This document shows positions 22,317-31,400 of a stretch of 32,202 nt of DNA, piece after piece. The notes below the pieces were generated by a model, which ran no database searches, had not been told where the DNA came from, and was given only the letters and a program-made list of their open reading frames with translations. The translations under genes were made by a program, and so were the position numbers. This DNA is from JAWUWD01 sp034112085. Its GTDB lineage: Bacteria > Bacteroidota > Bacteroidia > Cytophagales > Cyclobacteriaceae. Location: contig JAWUWD010000063.1 in assembly GCA_034112085.1 (NCBI GenBank), positions 1-32,202 of the forward strand. Direction: 5' to 3'. Within the stretch, counting starts at the first letter, position 1. The number at the start of each line of letters is the position of its first letter.

Positions 22317-23702
22317 ATGACAAAAGAAAAAACAGGCAAAATCCTGATCGTTGATGACAACGAAGACTTATTAAAAGCTGCAAAAATGTTTCTCAAACGT
22401 CACTTTGCACAAATAGACTTAGAAACTAATCCTGAGGCTATTCCTAACATCCTCAATAACGAAAGTTATGATGTGATACTTCTCGACATGAACTTTACCA
22501 AAGATGTCAGTAGCGGTAAGGAGGGGTTTGACTGGATGGAACGAATAATCTCGATCGATCCTTCGGCCGTAGTGGTATTGATCACGGCCTATGGTGATGT
22601 GCAGATGGCCGTACAAGCTATCAAGGCCGGTGCAACAGACTTTGTGTTAAAGCCATGGGAAAATGAGAAGTTGCTTGCTACCCTCTACTCAGCTATGCAG
22701 CTACGGGAATCAAAACTCGAAGTGAAAGAGCTTAAAATCAGACAGCAAGAACTGAATACTCAAATCAATGAAAAATACACAGACATTATTGGCAATAGCT
22801 ATGCTATGCAAAAAGTCTTTGAAACCATAGATAGAGTAGCGGCTACTGATGCCAACGTAATCATATTAGGAGAAAATGGTACTGGGAAAGAATTGATCGC
22901 CCGTGCCATACATCGTAATTCTTCAAGGAACAAAGAGTCATTCGTGAATGTAGATCTCGGTTCTATCACAGAAACACTTTTTGAAAGTGAGTTATTTGGT
23001 CATAAAAGAGGATCATTTACTGATGCCAAAGAAGATCGTGCAGGTAGATTTGAATCGGCCAATAGAGGAACGTTATTCTTGGATGAGATTGGTAACCTAT
23101 CTCTCCCTCTTCAAGCAAAGCTGCTTACAGTACTACAAAACAGGAAAGTCAGTCGTGTAGGTGCTAATAAACAAATAGATATAGATATCAGGCTAGTATG
23201 CGCTACAAATATGCCATTATATGACATGGTCAAGGATAATCAGTTCAGGCAGGATTTACTTTACAGGATAAATACGATTGAAGTACAGTTACCATCACTG
23301 CGAGAACGAATAGAAGACATTCCGCTTCTTGCAGATCATTTTTTAAAAGTATATGCTGAGAAATATAACAAGCCAGTAAGCAGAATCAGTGATGGCGCCA
23401 TGCTACGCATGCAGAAACATCAATGGCCTGGTAATATCAGAGAGTTGCAACATGCGCTCGAACGTGCTGTTATTATGAGTAACGACACTACTTTACAGCC
23501 TGAAGATTTCAATTTTAACACGCAACAAAGAGAAGCAACTCAGGGAGCGGTTACGCTCGAGCACTTTCAGCTTGATGAAGTGGAAAAATTATTGATCCGA
23601 AAAGTTTTGGCCAAATGTAATGGAAACATTACTCAGGCCGCTACGGAGTTAGGACTGACGCGCTCATCATTATACCGCAGATTAGAAAAGCATGGGCTTT
23701 AA
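22317..23702 (+). CDS. NtrC-family sigma-54-dependent response regulator
   Basis: 461 residues in three domains. Receiver (about 1-125): acidic pair D13-D14, phospho-acceptor D57 in YDVILLDMNF, switch T90, K112 in LKPWENEKL. AAA+ domain (about 153-390): Walker A GENGTGKE (185-192), Walker B GTLFLDEIG (251-259), R-rich sensor region, WPGNIRELQ (370-378). C-terminal Fis-type helix-turn-helix (about 425-460, GNITQAATELGLTRSSLYRRL). The sigma-54-contact loop reads GSFTDA (232-237) instead of canonical GAFTGA. Phosphorylation should drive oligomerisation and activation of -24/-12 promoters such as those on either side of 22141-22212. The last 11 bases overlap the kinase gene, so the two form one operon. 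Confidence 0.95.
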   Translation: MTKEKTGKILIVDDNEDLLKAAKMFLKRHFAQIDLETNPEAIPNILNNESYDVILLDMNFTKDVSSGKEGFDWMERIISIDPSAVVVLITAYGDVQMAVQAIKAGATDFVLKPWENEKLLATLYSAMQLRESKLEVKELKIRQQELNTQINEKYTDIIGNSYAMQKVFETIDRVAATDANVIILGENGTGKELIARAIHRNSSRNKESFVNVDLGSITETLFESELFGHKRGSFTDAKEDRAGRFESANRGTLFLDEIGNLSLPLQAKLLTVLQNRKVSRVGANKQIDIDIRLVCATNMPLYDMVKDNQFRQDLLYRINTIEVQLPSLRERIEDIPLLADHFLKVYAEKYNKPVSRISDGAMLRMQKHQWPGNIRELQHALERAVIMSNDTTLQPEDFNFNTQQREATQGAVTLEHFQLDEVEKLLIRKVLAKCNGNITQAATELGLTRSSLYRRLEKHGL

Positions 23703-25032
23703 AGATTTTAGAACAGGTGTACTTTGGCGAATTTTAGTCATCACCATAGTCATTGGTGGCGTGCTGTATTTTGCCTTTATCAATACGCAGTGGGTAAGTA
23801 CTACCATTGCTTTCATTGCCCTTGTATTTATGCTCGTGGAGCTATTTGGTTATGTGACAAAAACTAACCGAAAACTCACTCGATTCTTAGAATCCATTAA
23901 ATATGCTGACTTCATTTCTGGTTTCTCGGCTGACGACAAATTAGGGGCAAGCTTCCAACAACTCAACACAGCTTTCAATGAAGTAATGGATGCTTTTCGT
24001 AAGGAAAGATCTGAGAAAGAAGAACATCTGCAATACCTCAATACCGTAGTAGAACATGTCAATACTGGTCTACTCGCGTATAATGAAAAGGGCGAAGTAG
24101 AACTCATCAATGCCACTGCAAAAAAATATTTACAGACTCCTCAAATTCACAATATTGAGGAGCTAATAGCAACAAAATCGAGATTGTATAAATCCTTATT
24201 TGATCTACAGTCAGGAAAGAGTGTGCTATTCAGAAGTGATGAAGATATCCAACTCTCTATCCATGCCACAATCATACGACTCAAAGGACACCAAGTAAAG
24301 TTGATCGCTTTGCAAAATATCTCACCAGAACTTCAAAAGAAAGAGCTAGAAGCGTGGCAGAACTTAACCAAAGTTCTCCGTCATGAGATTATGAATAGCA
24401 TCACTCCTATTTCTTCATTGACTTCTACCCTCAAAGATATTCTAATGGAGGATTTGAAGTTGAAAGGGGACGAGTACACCATAGATCATGCTGGGGTGGA
24501 CGACTTACAGGAAGGACTCAATACGATTGAGAATCGAACTAAGGGGCTGATCAACTTCATCAATGCCTATCGAGACTATACAAATATACCGCAACCCAAA
24601 CTACTGCAAGTCCAACTGAATGAACTACTTGACCATGTAAGCATGCTGATGAAAGCAGAGTTGCGAAAAAGCAACATCATATTCAACTGCACAAGTGATC
24701 AAATCATTCTCTCCATCGACCCAGATCTCATCAAATTGATACTGATCAACTTGGTGAAAAATGCTATAGAAGCTTGTCAAGAAAGCGAAGGTGGCATCGT
24801 ATCTATCATCGGTCTCAACGGTGAGAGTGGTATTTCAATATCAGTGTCTGATAATGGTGATGGTATCATACCTGAGGCAATAGACAAAATATTCATCCCA
24901 TTCTTCTCTACTAAGAAAACTGGTTCGGGGATCGGATTGAGTCTTTCTCGTCAAATTATGCAGCTGCACCAAGGTACGTTGACCGTCAAGTCGACCCCTG
25001 GAGAGGGTAGTACTTTTGTGATGAGGTTTTAA
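23692..25032 (+). CDS. Sensor histidine kinase, partner of the NtrC-type regulator
   Basis: 446 residues. Two adjacent TM helices (about 11-31 and 36-55) are joined by only a few residues, so there is almost no periplasmic sensor; a PAS-like region (about 112-215, LNTVVEHVNTGLLAYNEKGE) follows. The HisKA segment has H231 (KVLRHEIMNSITPISSL), N-box N357 (LINLVKNAIEAC), G1 SVSDNGDGI, F box FIPFFSTKK and G2 GSGIGLSLSRQIM. It belongs to the NtrB-like kinases that pair with sigma-54 regulators. Lacking an external domain, it probably senses membrane state, a cytoplasmic ligand or the ABC complex itself. The start ATG at 23692 lies inside the regulator gene (11-bp overlap). Confidence 0.94.
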   Translation: MGFKDFRTGVLWRILVITIVIGGVLYFAFINTQWVSTTIAFIALVFMLVELFGYVTKTNRKLTRFLESIKYADFISGFSADDKLGASFQQLNTAFNEVMDAFRKERSEKEEHLQYLNTVVEHVNTGLLAYNEKGEVELINATAKKYLQTPQIHNIEELIATKSRLYKSLFDLQSGKSVLFRSDEDIQLSIHATIIRLKGHQVKLIALQNISPELQKKELEAWQNLTKVLRHEIMNSITPISSLTSTLKDILMEDLKLKGDEYTIDHAGVDDLQEGLNTIENRTKGLINFINAYRDYTNIPQPKLLQVQLNELLDHVSMLMKAELRKSNIIFNCTSDQIILSIDPDLIKLILINLVKNAIEACQESEGGIVSIIGLNGESGISISVSDNGDGIIPEAIDKIFIPFFSTKKTGSGIGLSLSRQIMQLHQGTLTVKSTPGEGSTFVMRF

Positions 25033-25046
25033 GGACATAATCCCTA

Positions 25047-25544
25047 CTATCTATCTAAATAAGGCAACCATTCATCACACACAAATCCGGAATTATTTTT
25101 GATGAAAGAAGTATAATTGGGTCGAAATGGTTTGCTCATCAATTTCATTCCAGCCTCTTTGGGTGTTTGGTGACCTTTCTGAGCATTACAGCGGCTGCAT
25201 GCGGTTATTAAGTTATCCCAGGTAGTCGAACCTCCCTCTGCTTTAGGGATCAGATGATCGAGCGTCAACTGTTCTTGCCTCTCACAATACTGACACTGAA
25301 ACCCATCTCTCTTGAAGATATTTTGCCGTGTCAACGGTACTTTCTTATAAGGCACATTCACATAATTGCTCAGCTTGATCACTGCAGGCATGGGGAATTG
25401 TGTATTAACTGTCCGGATTTTGTAGCCATTTGCCTTTTCGACTAGCTCAGTTTTATTAAGATAAAGCAGAATAAAGGCACGCTGTACCGTACTCACCATG
25501 ATCGGTGAATAGTCTGCGTTCAATATCAATACCCGCCTATTCAT
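25047..25544 (-). CDS. HNH endonuclease family protein
   Basis: 165 residues with a zinc-binding HNH fold: C84-x2-C87 (CQYC), D96-H97 in LTLDHLIPKAEGG, N111, C116-x2-C119 followed by N120 (CSRCN). The N-terminal RRVLILNADYSPIMVSTVQRA is shared by a widespread, chromosomally conserved HNH group in Bacteroidota and Cyanobacteria that is not tied to restriction systems. Cleavage target is unknown. It is last in the minus-strand run from tsaD, 72 bp after the peptidase gene, and convergent with the kinase gene (14-bp gap, no hairpin seen). Confidence 0.88.
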   Translation of the reverse strand: MNRRVLILNADYSPIMVSTVQRAFILLYLNKTELVEKANGYKIRTVNTQFPMPAVIKLSNYVNVPYKKVPLTRQNIFKRDGFQCQYCERQEQLTLDHLIPKAEGGSTTWDNLITACSRCNAQKGHQTPKEAGMKLMSKPFRPNYTSFIKNNSGFVCDEWLPYLDR

Positions 25545-25616
25545 GCTATGAATATAGCATAAAAAAGAGAGTTACCTACTTTATCGCAATGTTGATATTT
25601 GTTTACAAAGATGAGA

Positions 25617-26405
25617 TCAAATAAAGATCCTCCTTACACTATGCAATTGATGGGAATACTCATTCGAGTTGGTTGGAAGAATCCCTTTGTCATCAAATTG
25701 ATCAATACGCACTTTGCCTGATGCATGAATAATCATACTGTCTTCCCACACAATACCTACGTGAGTAATCGACTCCTTCTCATTTTTGAAAAATGCCAAA
25801 TCTCCAGGCAGAGCTTCTGATAGGGTAGCAACCTCTTTACCATGTGACGCCTGCTGTGATGCGTCTCTAGAGAGTTTATATCCGCAAATCCTGAATACCT
25901 GCTGTGTAAATCCAGAACAATCAATGCCAAAAGGTGTTTTACCACCCCAAAGATAGGGCGCATTGAGATATAATAATGCCATCTGCTTTAGGTACTCAAA
26001 ATCTCTTTTTTGGCTTAGGCTTTTAGACTCACCATTATAAGCCAATTGTTCTTCTATCTGGAATAGTTCACTTGTAGATATTGGTAGTACACTACCCAGT
26101 ATTATATTAATTCTGTGTTTATTATGGAGAATATTCGCAGATACATCTAGAGATATTTTGTAATCAGAATTATTAATTTGATCATAATACTCATTGGAAA
26201 TCGGGGTGTGCTGTTTACTATCAATCCAACCTTCATACTGATCAAAATATATACGGATGTTTAGCCATTTTTTATCAATACTTACCTCAATCACCTCATA
26301 ATGGTCTCCAAAAAGAAGTTGAGTAACTTGTTCACTGATGTCTGCACTACTGCTCCTTACTGGTACAATATTCAATCTAGAAATTCCCTTATCTCCTTGA
26401 TTCAT
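25617..26405 (-). CDS. C40 family (NlpC/P60) cell-wall peptidase with SH3-like N-terminus
   Basis: 262 residues. The N-terminal part (about 10-115) looks like tandem SH3b domains (VPVRSSSADISEQVTQLLFGD; IYFDQYEGWIDSKQHTPIS). The C-terminal NlpC/P60 domain has catalytic C163 (FGIDCSGFTQQVFRICGY), H215 (SITHVGIVWE) and H227 (MIIHASG), the usual Cys-His-His triad. The family cuts gamma-D-Glu-diaminopimelate bonds in peptidoglycan peptides. No signal peptide or lipobox is visible at the N-terminus (MNQGDKGISRLNIVPVR), so it may act on recycled muropeptides in the cytoplasm. It is preceded by smpB with a 29-bp gap on the same strand. Confidence 0.9.
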   Translation of the reverse strand: MNQGDKGISRLNIVPVRSSSADISEQVTQLLFGDHYEVIEVSIDKKWLNIRIYFDQYEGWIDSKQHTPISNEYYDQINNSDYKISLDVSANILHNKHRINIILGSVLPISTSELFQIEEQLAYNGESKSLSQKRDFEYLKQMALLYLNAPYLWGGKTPFGIDCSGFTQQVFRICGYKLSRDASQQASHGKEVATLSEALPGDLAFFKNEKESITHVGIVWEDSMIIHASGKVRIDQFDDKGILPTNSNEYSHQLHSVRRIFI

Positions 26406-26434
26406 ATACGCTTACTCAATTGATATTGGTGAAA

Positions 26435-26902
26435 TTATAGTTTCATTCTTGACAATTCTCTTTTGGAGTCTTTTTCTTTAAGACTGTCCCTTTTGTCATG
26501 CAATTTTTTCCCTTTGGCCAATGATATTTCCATTTTAGCAAATCCTCTTCCTGTGATAAAAAGTCTTATCGGAACGATTGTCAAACCTTTTTCTCTAGTT
26601 TTAGCTTGCAGTTTTCTAAGCTCTCTTTTATTGAGCAGTAATTTACGTTTTCGTATAGGATCATGATTGTAAAACGATCCCAACTCATAAGGAGATATAT
26701 GAACACCTGTCACATATAATTCATCTCCTTCGAAATAACAGTGCCCATCTGTAAGATTGGCTTTCCCCATTCTTATAGACTTGATCTCAGTCCCTTTCAA
26801 AACTAATCCAGCTACAAACTTATCAAGCAGCTCATAGTTGAACCAACTCTTTCGATTCTTGATATTTATGTTATTCGAAAACTTGCTTACTTTCTTTGTC
26901 AT
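26435..26902 (-). CDS. smpB: SsrA-binding protein SmpB
   Basis: Binds tmRNA and brings it to stalled ribosomes for trans-translation. 155 residues; motifs NRKSWFNYELLDKFVAGLVL (16-35), GTEIKSIRMGKANLTDG (37-53), the HISPYELGSFYNHDPIRKRKLLL segment, GLTIVPIRLFI and a basic C-terminal tail (GKKLHDKRDSLKEKD) that enters the ribosomal mRNA channel. It begins one base after the stop of the thioesterase gene. The ssrA RNA itself was not found in this window. Confidence 0.97.
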   Translation of the reverse strand: MTKKVSKFSNNINIKNRKSWFNYELLDKFVAGLVLKGTEIKSIRMGKANLTDGHCYFEGDELYVTGVHISPYELGSFYNHDPIRKRKLLLNKRELRKLQAKTREKGLTIVPIRLFITGRGFAKMEISLAKGKKLHDKRDSLKEKDSKRELSRMKL

Positions 26903-26903
26903 A

Positions 26904-27296
26904 TCACTTCACCGCCTTGAAAAGCAGTTCGATTTTTTCTTTCTTGAAAACTTTTTGACCGGTCCGACCAGATGCAACTATACGTCCATCGACCTCTGCT
27001 ATAATGTCACATATAAGCTCATTGTTCAATATCGACACCACAGTAGCCGTGAAATTCATCGTTTGCCCGACCATTGCTGGCGACTGATGATATATAGCCA
27101 ACATCGTACCAATACCTTCTTCATCAAGTTCTTTCATCTCTAATACAAATAACCGAGAACTCCATTCGATCTCCCTTGCCAAAGCAAATGTACTACAAAC
27201 TTGATGTACTACTTTCCCATGAAAGGCAGCTAAGTCCTCTTTTGTTACCGTAAAACTATGAGTTTTACGGTCTCCTTTTGAAAATAGTCTGTTCAT
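26904..27296 (-). CDS. Hotdog-fold thioesterase, FlK-like
   Basis: 130 residues of a hotdog fold. Residues T36, E44 and H70 (CSTFALAREIEW...IYHQSP) are spaced 8 and 26 apart, the same spacing as the catalytic Thr-Glu-His of fluoroacetyl-CoA thioesterase FlK. Real substrates in such genomes are unknown; the family hydrolyses short acyl-CoA. The C-terminal half (VGQTMNFTATVVSILNNELI; DGRIVASGRTGQKVF) is the usual beta-sheet. It is packed between tsaD (4-bp gap) and smpB (1-bp gap), so it is cotranscribed with translation-quality genes. Function is assigned from fold and residue spacing only. Confidence 0.78.
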   Translation of the reverse strand: MNRLFSKGDRKTHSFTVTKEDLAAFHGKVVHQVCSTFALAREIEWSSRLFVLEMKELDEEGIGTMLAIYHQSPAMVGQTMNFTATVVSILNNELICDIIAEVDGRIVASGRTGQKVFKKEKIELLFKAVK

Positions 27297-27300
27297 TGAC

Positions 27301-28311
27301 TTATTTATTTATTGTCATTCTTGGCATTGGACTTATGTCTTGACTTGAAAATATTCCAGCCTCAAATTTGAAATGTGCTGCCATAGCTATCATTGCTGCA
27401 TTATCTGTGCAATACTCCATCTCAGGAACGTACACTTGCCACCTTTTCTTTTCCGCCAATTCGCTTAAGGTCTTTCTCAACCCTTGATTCGCTGAGACAC
27501 CTCCAGCTATCGCTATTTGTTTAATATTAGTTTCTTCACTTGCCCTTTTTAACTTCTGCATCAGCATTCTTACCAAGCTATACTGTAAACTAGCACATAT
27601 ATCTTCTTTATTCTTTTCCACAAAGTCAGCATCTTTCTTCTTTTGATCTCTTAGAAAATACATAAATGCCGTTTTTATCCCACTGAATGAAAAATTTAAT
27701 CCCTGCATAGCAGAATCAGGAAATTTATACGCCAGCGGATCGCCCTCTCTGGCATACTTATCAATTAATGGGCCACCTGGATAAGGGAACCCCATTAATT
27801 TAGCAGATTTATCAAATGCTTCTCCGACCGCATCATCTAGCGTCTCTCCTATGACCGTCATTTCCAAAGGTGAAGTGACTTTCACTATTTGTGTATGTCC
27901 TCCACTCACTGTGAGACATAAAAATGGAAACTTCGGATGTGGTTCATTTATAAAATGAGCCAATATATGCGCCTCCATATGGTTGACCTCTATCAATGGA
28001 ATATTCAATCCTAATGCCAATGACTTAGCAAATGAAGTACCTACCAACAATGCTCCCAACAGCCCTGGACCTCTTGTAAATGCGATCGCGTCTAAATCGC
28101 TCATTTCTACCTCACTTGTTTTCATTGCCTGATCCACAACAGGTACAATATTTTGCTGATGTGCTCGAGAAGCCAATTCTGGAACTACTCCTCCATAATT
28201 TTCGTGTACTGATTGTGTCGCGACTATATTATTAGCAATTTTACCGTTGCTGATAATAGCTGCAGATGTTTCATCACAAGAAGATTCTATTGCTAATATT
28301 GTTGGCTTCAT
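27301..28311 (-). CDS. tsaD: tRNA N6-adenosine threonylcarbamoyltransferase
   Basis: Transfers the threonylcarbamoyl group to A37 of ANN-decoding tRNAs (t6A), working with TsaB and TsaE. The 336 residues open with ILAIESSCDETSAAI, contain the metal-binding HMEAH (H111, H115), the SGGHTQ motif, the GEAFDKSAKLMGFPYPGGP loop and ASHKF-fold C-terminal IAGGVSANQGLR, and TDNAAMIAMAAH. Length and motifs are complete. It is the first gene of the minus-strand cluster and divergent from the TamB-like gene. Confidence 0.97.
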   Translation of the reverse strand: MKPTILAIESSCDETSAAIISNGKIANNIVATQSVHENYGGVVPELASRAHQQNIVPVVDQAMKTSEVEMSDLDAIAFTRGPGLLGALLVGTSFAKSLALGLNIPLIEVNHMEAHILAHFINEPHPKFPFLCLTVSGGHTQIVKVTSPLEMTVIGETLDDAVGEAFDKSAKLMGFPYPGGPLIDKYAREGDPLAYKFPDSAMQGLNFSFSGIKTAFMYFLRDQKKKDADFVEKNKEDICASLQYSLVRMLMQKLKRASEETNIKQIAIAGGVSANQGLRKTLSELAEKKRWQVYVPEMEYCTDNAAMIAMAAHFKFEAGIFSSQDISPMPRMTINK

Positions 28312-28433
28312 ATATGCTGTATATCTGTGTGCTTTGATCTAATATGGTTGACTTAAATGAAACATATGAATGGGTAACATTCTATTCACAAATTCACCTA
28401 CCAGATATGTACATGATGTTGCGTACCTTATGT

Positions 28434-28441
28434 CAAATATA
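28434..28441 (-). promoter_or_regulatory. Possible -7 box for the tsaD cluster
   Basis: The minus strand reads TATATTTG, a match to TAnnTTTG, 123 bp upstream of the tsaD ATG. No clear -33 box at 19-21 bp, so low confidence. The remaining 28312-28480 gap shows no hairpin or RNA gene. Confidence 0.3.
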
Positions 28442-28480
28442 GTTTTCTAATTTTCAATAATAAGTAGTACATATTATAAG

Positions 28481-31400
28481 TTGGCGCAAATTATCAAAAA
28501 TCGCTTTATTAAAATAACCCTTTGGGTAATAGCTGGCATCATCCTTCTATTTCTCTTGGTCGCAATGGCCTTACAAACTCCTTATGTCCAAACTAAGGTT
28601 GTCATTAAACTTTCCTCATATCTATCTGAAGAAACTGGTTTCCCTACCACTATTGCACACGTCTCGATTGATTGGCTTGACCAAATAACTATTGATGGAA
28701 TTAAAGTCGATGATCCTGAAGGTAAAAACATGGCTTATATTCACCAAGCTACTATCAACTACCAGTTAAAATCTTTATCTCAGGATCAAAAAATACATTT
28801 TGACGAGCTGTATTTGGACAGCGCTAATTTATCCTTAAGAATGACTCGCGTAAATGACTCAACTTCAGCGTTGAACTTAAATACTTTGATCAAAAGAATA
28901 AAATTGATGATCACGCCCTCAGGCAAGTCCCCAAAAACTATAGAAATAGGGAATGCAATGGTGACTAATAGTATATTTAGTTACAATAATATCTTAAAGG
29001 ATTCTATAAAAGGTCAATTTGACTACCAACACTTTACCTTAATAAATTTAGAAGCAAAACTTCAAAATTTCAATCAGCGAAGAGACTCTGTTTCCTTTGC
29101 TCTCACTTCACTTTCCACTCAGGATAAGGTGACAAACCTCAAAATTAACAACGTAAAAACCACGTATCAAGTCTCTCAAAGGCAAATGGTCTTCGATCAA
29201 CTAAATGCCAGAGTAGGTTCTAGTGAGATTACTAAAAAAATTATTTTCAATTACCCCAACCTTAAGGCATTTAGTAATTTTAATACTAAAGTCAATATTG
29301 AAGCTCAATTAGATAATTCAACCATTTCCACAGATGATCTTGCTCTTTTCGCTCCAAGCATGCTCAAACATCATCAGGAAATGAATATCTCTGGTGAATT
29401 CAAAGGAAAAGTGAATGGTTTCAAACTTAATGATTTTGACATTCATCTAAATGGTGGCAATCATATTCGAGGAAACATCACCATGTATGGACTTCCTGAC
29501 ATGGACGAGACTTTTATTGACCTGAAAGTGAACCGAGCGGATATAGACGCTACTCATCTGAAATCCATGTTCAAACCTGGAACTTTCAGTTTCCTCACTT
29601 CTTTTGGAAAAACACGCATCAATGGGAAGTTTATAGGTTATATGAATGACTTCGTTGCTACAGGAAGTTTCCACACGAAAATGGGAAATATCAAATCAGA
29701 TATCAATCTCAAAGTGGCCGAAGAAATAGGTGACTCAAAATATAGCGGACATCTAGAAATGATCGACTTTGATTTAGGTCAATTTTCTAATCGTGATTTT
29801 TTTCAAAGAGTAACACTCAGTGGGGAGATTGAAGGCAAGGGACTTGACTTTAGTACTGCTGATTTCAAATTGAATGGTAACATTGAGAAAATCGGAATAT
29901 ATGATTATGAATATACAAATATCCATACTGATGCATATTTCGCTCAAGAATTTTTCGAGGGATCTGTTAGCATCAATGACCCTAATCTCAAATTTTCTCT
30001 TGAAGGGTCTATTGATCTTAGACAAGGGAAGGATAGCTACAAAGCCAAGTTATCAATTGATAAAGCCCTATTAAAACCCCTTAATCTGTCTGATCATGAA
30101 CTATTACTCATAACGGATGCTGTCATTGATGCCAAAGGACTCAAAATAGACAGTATAGCTGGCGAAGCATACCTCTACAATACATTTTTGGAATACGATG
30201 GGAAACCTTTAGAGTTGGACAGCCTTGAACTAAAGACAACTAATAACAATAATCATCGTGCACTCACCATTTCATCTTCACTATTCGATACGAAAATTAC
30301 TGGAACGTACAATTACACTACCGCTATAAAAAGCATAGTTACCCTGATTAAGGAATATAAACTCAACTTAATAAATAATCAGCAAGCGCTTGAAACATAC
30401 TACGCTGATAAAAAAGAACAACTAACTGATCAAATGATGATCACTTATGATTTGAATTTGAAGGAGTTTACACCAATCATTCAATTATTTTATGAAAACC
30501 TGAGCATATCTAAAAACACCAAACTAAGTGGTATATATTCTAGCGGTTATACTTCGATTTTATCAGTCAATTCTGAAATTGATACGCTGAGCTATAAAGA
30601 TTTCGAATTACATAACTTGAACATAGACCTCTCAACTTCTAAGATTGCTGACTCCACGAATGTATTAGCAATGGGTTTTATCTCCTCAACAAGCCAGAAC
30701 TCTATTAATAATATAGAGACACAAAACTTAGTTCTGGAATCGATTTGGGACAACAATAAAATAGATTTCGATTTCAATATTGAGCAAGAAAAACACAACA
30801 ACAGCACAGAAATCACTGGTTCTCTTGACTTTTTGAGTGACACTACCATTTTTCGCTTTGACAAGTCATCAATAAATTTATTTGAGAATCATTGGCAGTT
30901 TGATGAGAAAAATCAAATATCCATTATAAATCAAGACATTGACTTTTCTGACTTTAAATTATTCAATGAACTCCAGAGTATCTCTCTCAACGGAACATTC
31001 TCTCCAGACCCTACAAAACGAGCTGTAATCAATTTTGACAATATTGACATAGGCGTGATCAACCCTCTTATCACCAAAAAACTAAGTGGTAGTGCAAATG
31101 GCTTTATTGAGATTAAAAATTACTACGAGAATCCGAGTATTGAAAATGATATCACCATCGATGCTTTTTCCGTTGATGACTTCTTGTTAGGAGACATCTA
31201 TGGTAAGACCCAATGGAAAGAAAGTGATCAATACTTCAAATTAAAAGCTTTCTTGGATCGTGAAAATAGGAGAACAATAAATGTCAATGGATTTTATCGG
31301 CCGAAAAATTTACTAAGCCCGTTAGACTTACGTGCAAATTTCGACCAAACAGCTATTAATATTCTAGAACCCTTTCTAAATAAATTTTTCACAGAGATTG

